From NCBI GenBank assembly GCA_937961295.1, contig CALGOK010000033.1:1-8720 (forward strand): a stretch of DNA of 8,720 nucleotides. The letters are read 5' to 3'. A model generated the notes under the pieces. That model worked only from the letters and a program-made list of their open reading frames with translations. It did not search any database and had not been told where the DNA came from. This DNA comes from an uncultured Gemmatimonadota bacterium (GTDB lineage: Bacteria; Gemmatimonadota; Gemmatimonadetes; Gemmatimonadales; GWC2-71-9). The translations under genes and the position numbers were made by a program. The stretch's first letter is position 1. Every line of letters starts with the position of its first letter. Positions 6,623 to 8,720 of the stretch are shown here, piece after piece.

Positions 6623-7687
6623 TCAGGACTGAACGGCGGCCTCGGCCCCGGCGAGGTGCAGGGTCTGGGTCGGGAAGGCGAACTCGATCTCCTGGTCCTC
6701 GAACGCCTCGTGGATCGCCAGGTAGATCTCCTGCTGCCGGTCCATGTAGGTGGCGTAGTCGCGGGTCAGCACGAACCACACCGATTCGAAGTCGATCGAG
6801 AACGCGCCGTACCCCGAGAAGTGCGAGCGGTCGAACCGCACGTCCTCGCGTCCCTCGATCGCCTCGCGGATCAGTCCGGGGATCTTCTCCAGCTTGGCCC
6901 GCGGCGTGTCGTAGGTCACGCCGAGGGTGAAGACGATCCGCCGCTCCTCCATCCGGCCGTAGTTCTGCAGCCGCGAGGAGAGGATGTCGTTGTTGCTGAA
7001 GACCAGCTGCTCGCCGCTGATCGCGCGCACGCGGGTGGTCTTGAGCCCGATGTGCTCGACGGTGCCCACCATCTCGCCCACGCGCACGAAGTCGCCAAGG
7101 ACGAACGGCTTGTCGAGCACGATGGCCAGCGAGGCGAAGAGGTCGCCGAGGACGTTCTGGAGCGCGAGGGCAATCGCCACCCCGCCGATGCCCAGGCCGG
7201 CCACCAGGGCGGTGATGTCGACGCCGAGGTTGTCGAGCGCGAAGAGGACCACGCCGGACCAGATGACCACGTACACGACGAAGGTGAGGACGCCCACCAT
7301 GGTCGCGGCGCTGGGGTCGTTTTCGAGCTTCTGCTCGCGGTAGCGGCGCAGCGTCGTGCGGGCCGCGGCAGCGGCCCAGAACCCGACCTGGAGGATGAGC
7401 AGCAGCACGACGGCCTGCCCCACGTAGCCGCGGACCCGGTCGGAGAGCTCGAGCGTGGCGCTCGCCGCCGCGAGCGCGGCGGCGAAGACGATCAGCAGCT
7501 TGGTTTCGTCGAGCACGTCGGCCACGACGTCGTCCCACTGGTTCTCGGTGCGGTCGCTGAGCTTGCGCACGCGGGAGACGACGAGGCGGCGGATCGCCGC
7601 CAGCACGAGGACCGCGCCGACGGCAATCCCGAGCGCGACGAGCCATGCGGAGAGCGGATTGCCGAAGTACGGCTGGTCAAGCAGCAT
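6623..7687 (-). CDS. MscS-family small-conductance mechanosensitive channel
   Basis: A 354-residue channel that opens under membrane tension and lets small solutes out during hypo-osmotic shock; inner membrane, expected heptamer. Hydrophobic segments lie near residues 13-32, 64-81, 88-109 and 130-151. The pore-lining helix is at about 158-186, with Gly/Ala packing (AGLGIGGVAIALALQNVLGDL) followed by V-L-D-K-P-F-x-L-G-D-F, the family signature. The soluble beta domain (GTVEHIGLKTTRVRA, then the NNDILSSRLQNYGR block) and the C-terminal alpha/beta domain follow. The start is ATG 7687, whose A is the last base of the upstream dodecin stop (TGATG), so translation is probably coupled; TTG 7690 is possible. 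It is convergent with the osmolyte fusion gene, with a 9-base gap between the stop codons. The family is certain; the conductance type cannot be read from sequence. Confidence 0.93.
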   Translation of the reverse strand: MLLDQPYFGNPLSAWLVALGIAVGAVLVLAAIRRLVVSRVRKLSDRTENQWDDVVADVLDETKLLIVFAAALAAASATLELSDRVRGYVGQAVVLLLILQVGFWAAAAARTTLRRYREQKLENDPSAATMVGVLTFVVYVVIWSGVVLFALDNLGVDITALVAGLGIGGVAIALALQNVLGDLFASLAIVLDKPFVLGDFVRVGEMVGTVEHIGLKTTRVRAISGEQLVFSNNDILSSRLQNYGRMEERRIVFTLGVTYDTPRAKLEKIPGLIREAIEGREDVRFDRSHFSGYGAFSIDFESVWFVLTRDYATYMDRQQEIYLAIHEAFEDQEIEFAFPTQTLHLAGAEAAVQS

Positions 7688-7890
7688 CAATCATCCAGGA
7701 CGAAGGTCACCTTCAGGAACACGCGATACTTGGTGATCTTGCCCTTGGCGACGATCACCTTCTGGCTCTCGACCCAGGCGCCGGAGACGTTGCGGAGCGT
7801 CTTGTTGGCCCGGGCGACGCCCTTGGCGATGGCATCCTCGAAGCTCTTGGGCGACTCCGAGACGAGCTCGGCGATCTTGGCGACGGACAT
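7687..7890 (-). CDS. Dodecin family flavin-binding protein
   Basis: A 67-residue protein of normal dodecin length. Dodecins are small beta-alpha-beta-beta proteins that assemble into hollow dodecamers and, in characterised members, bind flavins (FMN and related) as a buffer or store in the cytoplasm. Here an N-terminal strand (VAKIAELVSESPKS) is followed by a helix (FEDAIAKGVARANKTLRNV) and two strands with Trp39 in GAWVE, then KGKITKYRVFLKVTFVL. Trp39 is placed where flavin-stacking aromatics occur, but this subgroup differs from the halobacterial type, so the ligand is uncertain. Start ATG 7890 has GGAGGT 6 bases upstream. An in-frame ATG at 7917, four bases after the -10 box, would add nine residues. 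The stop overlaps the start of the MscS gene by one base, so the two form an operon. Confidence 0.9.
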   Translation of the reverse strand: MSVAKIAELVSESPKSFEDAIAKGVARANKTLRNVSGAWVESQKVIVAKGKITKYRVFLKVTFVLDD

Positions 7891-7896
7891 GGCGTG

Positions 7897-7902
7897 ACCT
7901 CC
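7897..7902 (-). promoter_or_regulatory. Ribosome binding site of the dodecin gene
   Basis: GGAGGT on the minus strand, 6 bases before ATG 7890. It supports the 67-residue start, which matches the usual dodecin N-terminus, over ATG 7917 and GTG 7965. Confidence 0.75.
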
Positions 7903-7917
7903 GTGGGATGTGGACAT

Positions 7918-7962
7918 GCGGAACCTAGGCAATGACACACGCGAGGCAACCGCAGGTTCCGC
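7918..7962. repeat. Perfect 9-base inverted repeat across the dodecin promoter
   Basis: GCGGAACCT (7918-7926) and AGGTTCCGC (7954-7962) are exact reverse complements separated by 27 bases. The left arm covers most of the dodecin -10 box and the right arm lies just upstream of its -35, so the repeat brackets the promoter. It could be a two-site operator, a pair of divergent -10-like boxes (TAGGTTCCGC on minus, CAGGTTCCGC on plus), or chance. Confidence 0.4.
7922..7949 (-). promoter_or_regulatory. Promoter of the dodecin-MscS operon, TTGCCT-16-TAGGTT
   Basis: On the minus strand, TTGCCT (7949-7944) and TAGGTT (7927-7922) are 16 bases apart, the best promoter in the window and almost the same as the one at 2549-2576. 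No other candidate promoter is evident before the MscS gene, so this one should serve both genes. Confidence 0.55.
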
Positions 7963-7974
7963 CACGCGCGCCGC

Positions 7975-8003
7975 TGCCGCGGTCGGCCCTCACGCGGTAG
8001 CTT
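7975..8003 (+). promoter_or_regulatory. Candidate promoter of the M19 peptidase gene, TGCCGC-17-TAGCTT
   Basis: TAGCTT at 7998-8003 is the plus-strand box in the divergent 163-base gap; the -35 (TGCCGC, 7975-7980) is weak. An ATG in frame with the peptidase starts five bases after the box, at 8009. The rest of the gap (8004-8053) is C-rich, with no Shine-Dalgarno sequence. Confidence 0.35.
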
Positions 8004-8053
8004 CCCCGATGGGCGCACTGGCGCCCCCCGTGTCCCCTCACCCCGGCCCCGCC

Positions 8054-8720
8054 ATGCGATCGATGCTTCCCGCCGTGCTCGCCCTCGCCGCGCCGCTCGC
8101 GGCGCAGGACGCCGACCTCGACGCCCGTGCCCGCGCGGTGCACGCGCGCGTGCTCACGCTGGACACGCACGTGGACATCTCCACCGCCAACTTCGCGCTG
8201 GAGCGACCCAACTACGGCGACCGACTGCCGCGCACCCAGGTGGACCTGGTCAAGATGGCCGAGGGCGGCCTCGACGCCGCGTTCCTGATCGTGTACGTGG
8301 GCCAGGCCGACGACCTCACCCCCGAGGGGTTCGCGCGGGCCCACGCCGTGGCGATGGAGAAGTTCGCGGCGATCCACCGGCTGGTGGACTCGATCGCGCC
8401 GGGGCGCGCCGAGCTGGCGCGCCGCGCGGCCGACGTGCCCCGCATCGTCGCCTCCGGCAAGCGGGCGATCCTGATCGGCGTGGAGAACGGCTTCCCGGTG
8501 GGCGCCGACGTGGGCAACGTGGCGCGGTTCCACGCCCTGGGGGCGCGGTACATGTCGCTCGCGCACAACGGTCATTCCCAGCTCTCCGACTCCAACACCG
8601 GCGAGCGCGACGGCGTGTGGCTCCACCAGGGGCTGTCGCCGCTCGGCCGCGAGGTGATTCGCGAGATGAACCGGGTCGGGATGATGATCGACATCTCGCG
8701 CCCGTCGAAGGCCTCGATGA
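8054..8720 (+). CDS. Secreted M19 (renal-dipeptidase-like) metallopeptidase, N-terminal part
   Basis: Zn-dependent dipeptidase family; members cleave dipeptides, some with a D-residue. 222 residues are present of a family usually about 400 long, cut by the window edge. Residues 1-18 are a signal peptide ending AAQ, so it should act outside the cytoplasm. Ligand motifs: H39-V-D41 (HxD), bridging E144 in GVENGFP, and H171 in SLAHNGHSQLSDSN. Spacing matches human DPEP1 (H20 to E125 is 105, E125 to H152 is 27; the same here). The block GMMIDIS is followed by R216-P-S where the family has His (DPEP1 H198), a zinc ligand, so a key residue appears replaced. The remaining ligand (DPEP1 H219) lies outside the window. 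Starts: ATG 8054 gives a clean signal peptide but has no Shine-Dalgarno sequence; in-frame ATG 8009 just after the promoter box is the alternative. Confidence 0.88.
   Translation, partial: MRSMLPAVLALAAPLAAQDADLDARARAVHARVLTLDTHVDISTANFALERPNYGDRLPRTQVDLVKMAEGGLDAAFLIVYVGQADDLTPEGFARAHAVAMEKFAAIHRLVDSIAPGRAELARRAADVPRIVASGKRAILIGVENGFPVGADVGNVARFHALGARYMSLAHNGHSQLSDSNTGERDGVWLHQGLSPLGREVIREMNRVGMMIDISRPSKASM

Noticed and set aside
3805..6930. A 1041-residue plus-strand frame overlapping the fusion and MscS genes
   Set aside because: Arg/Gly/Ala-rich shadow frame. It runs across two real genes on opposite strands and has no domain signature.
1..8720. tRNA, rRNA, CRISPR arrays, insertion sequences, prophage or defence genes
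   Set aside because: No cloverleaf, regular repeat-spacer pattern, transposase or terminal repeats were seen on reading. Nearly all sequence is accounted for by ordinary genes and short gaps.

Overview
The window is about 70% G+C with dense genes on both strands and no RNA genes, mobile elements or CRISPR. Gene content, signal peptides ending in AQ, and recurring TAGGTT-type -10 boxes just upstream of genes suggest a high-GC environmental bacterium. Gemmatimonadota is my best guess, but it is an inference and cannot be proved from this window.

Layout, left to right. (1) Positions 1-996 (+) hold the C-terminal 331 residues of a protoporphyrinogen oxidase of late haem synthesis. (2) Positions 1065-2497 (+) hold a probable two-gene unit for the cell envelope: a small secreted Cys/His protein with a CC-x4-CC motif, then a Met-rich outer-membrane-type protein of a family I associate with copper loci. 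(3) Positions 2609-6613 (+) hold the main object of interest, one uninterrupted 1334-residue reading frame. It joins a HAD sugar-phosphate phosphatase, a GT20 glucosylglycerol-phosphate synthase, and a complete sodium:solute symporter (SSS) of about 13 membrane segments. The first two modules match the known bifunctional GgpPS enzyme for the compatible solute glucosylglycerol; I know of no description of the third module being attached. (4) Convergent to it, with a 9-base gap, is a minus-strand operon (7890-6623) of a dodecin and an MscS-type mechanosensitive channel, joined by a TGATG stop/start overlap. (5) Divergent from that operon, a secreted M19 (renal-dipeptidase-like) peptidase starts at 8054 and runs off the window.

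How the parts may work together: the fusion would make an osmolyte and carry a Na+-coupled transporter in the same polypeptide, and the neighbouring MscS channel would release solutes on hypo-osmotic shock. The locus therefore reads as an osmoadaptation neighbourhood. This is inferred from gene identity and position, because the fusion and the channel operon are convergent and not co-transcribed.

Four intergenic regions carry a TAGGTT or TAGCTT box. The two best have a TTGYCT element 16 bases upstream. In three of the four an in-frame ATG lies only 4-6 bases after the box, which raises the possibility of leaderless or dual starts. The longest gene-free stretch is 163 bases (7891-8053).
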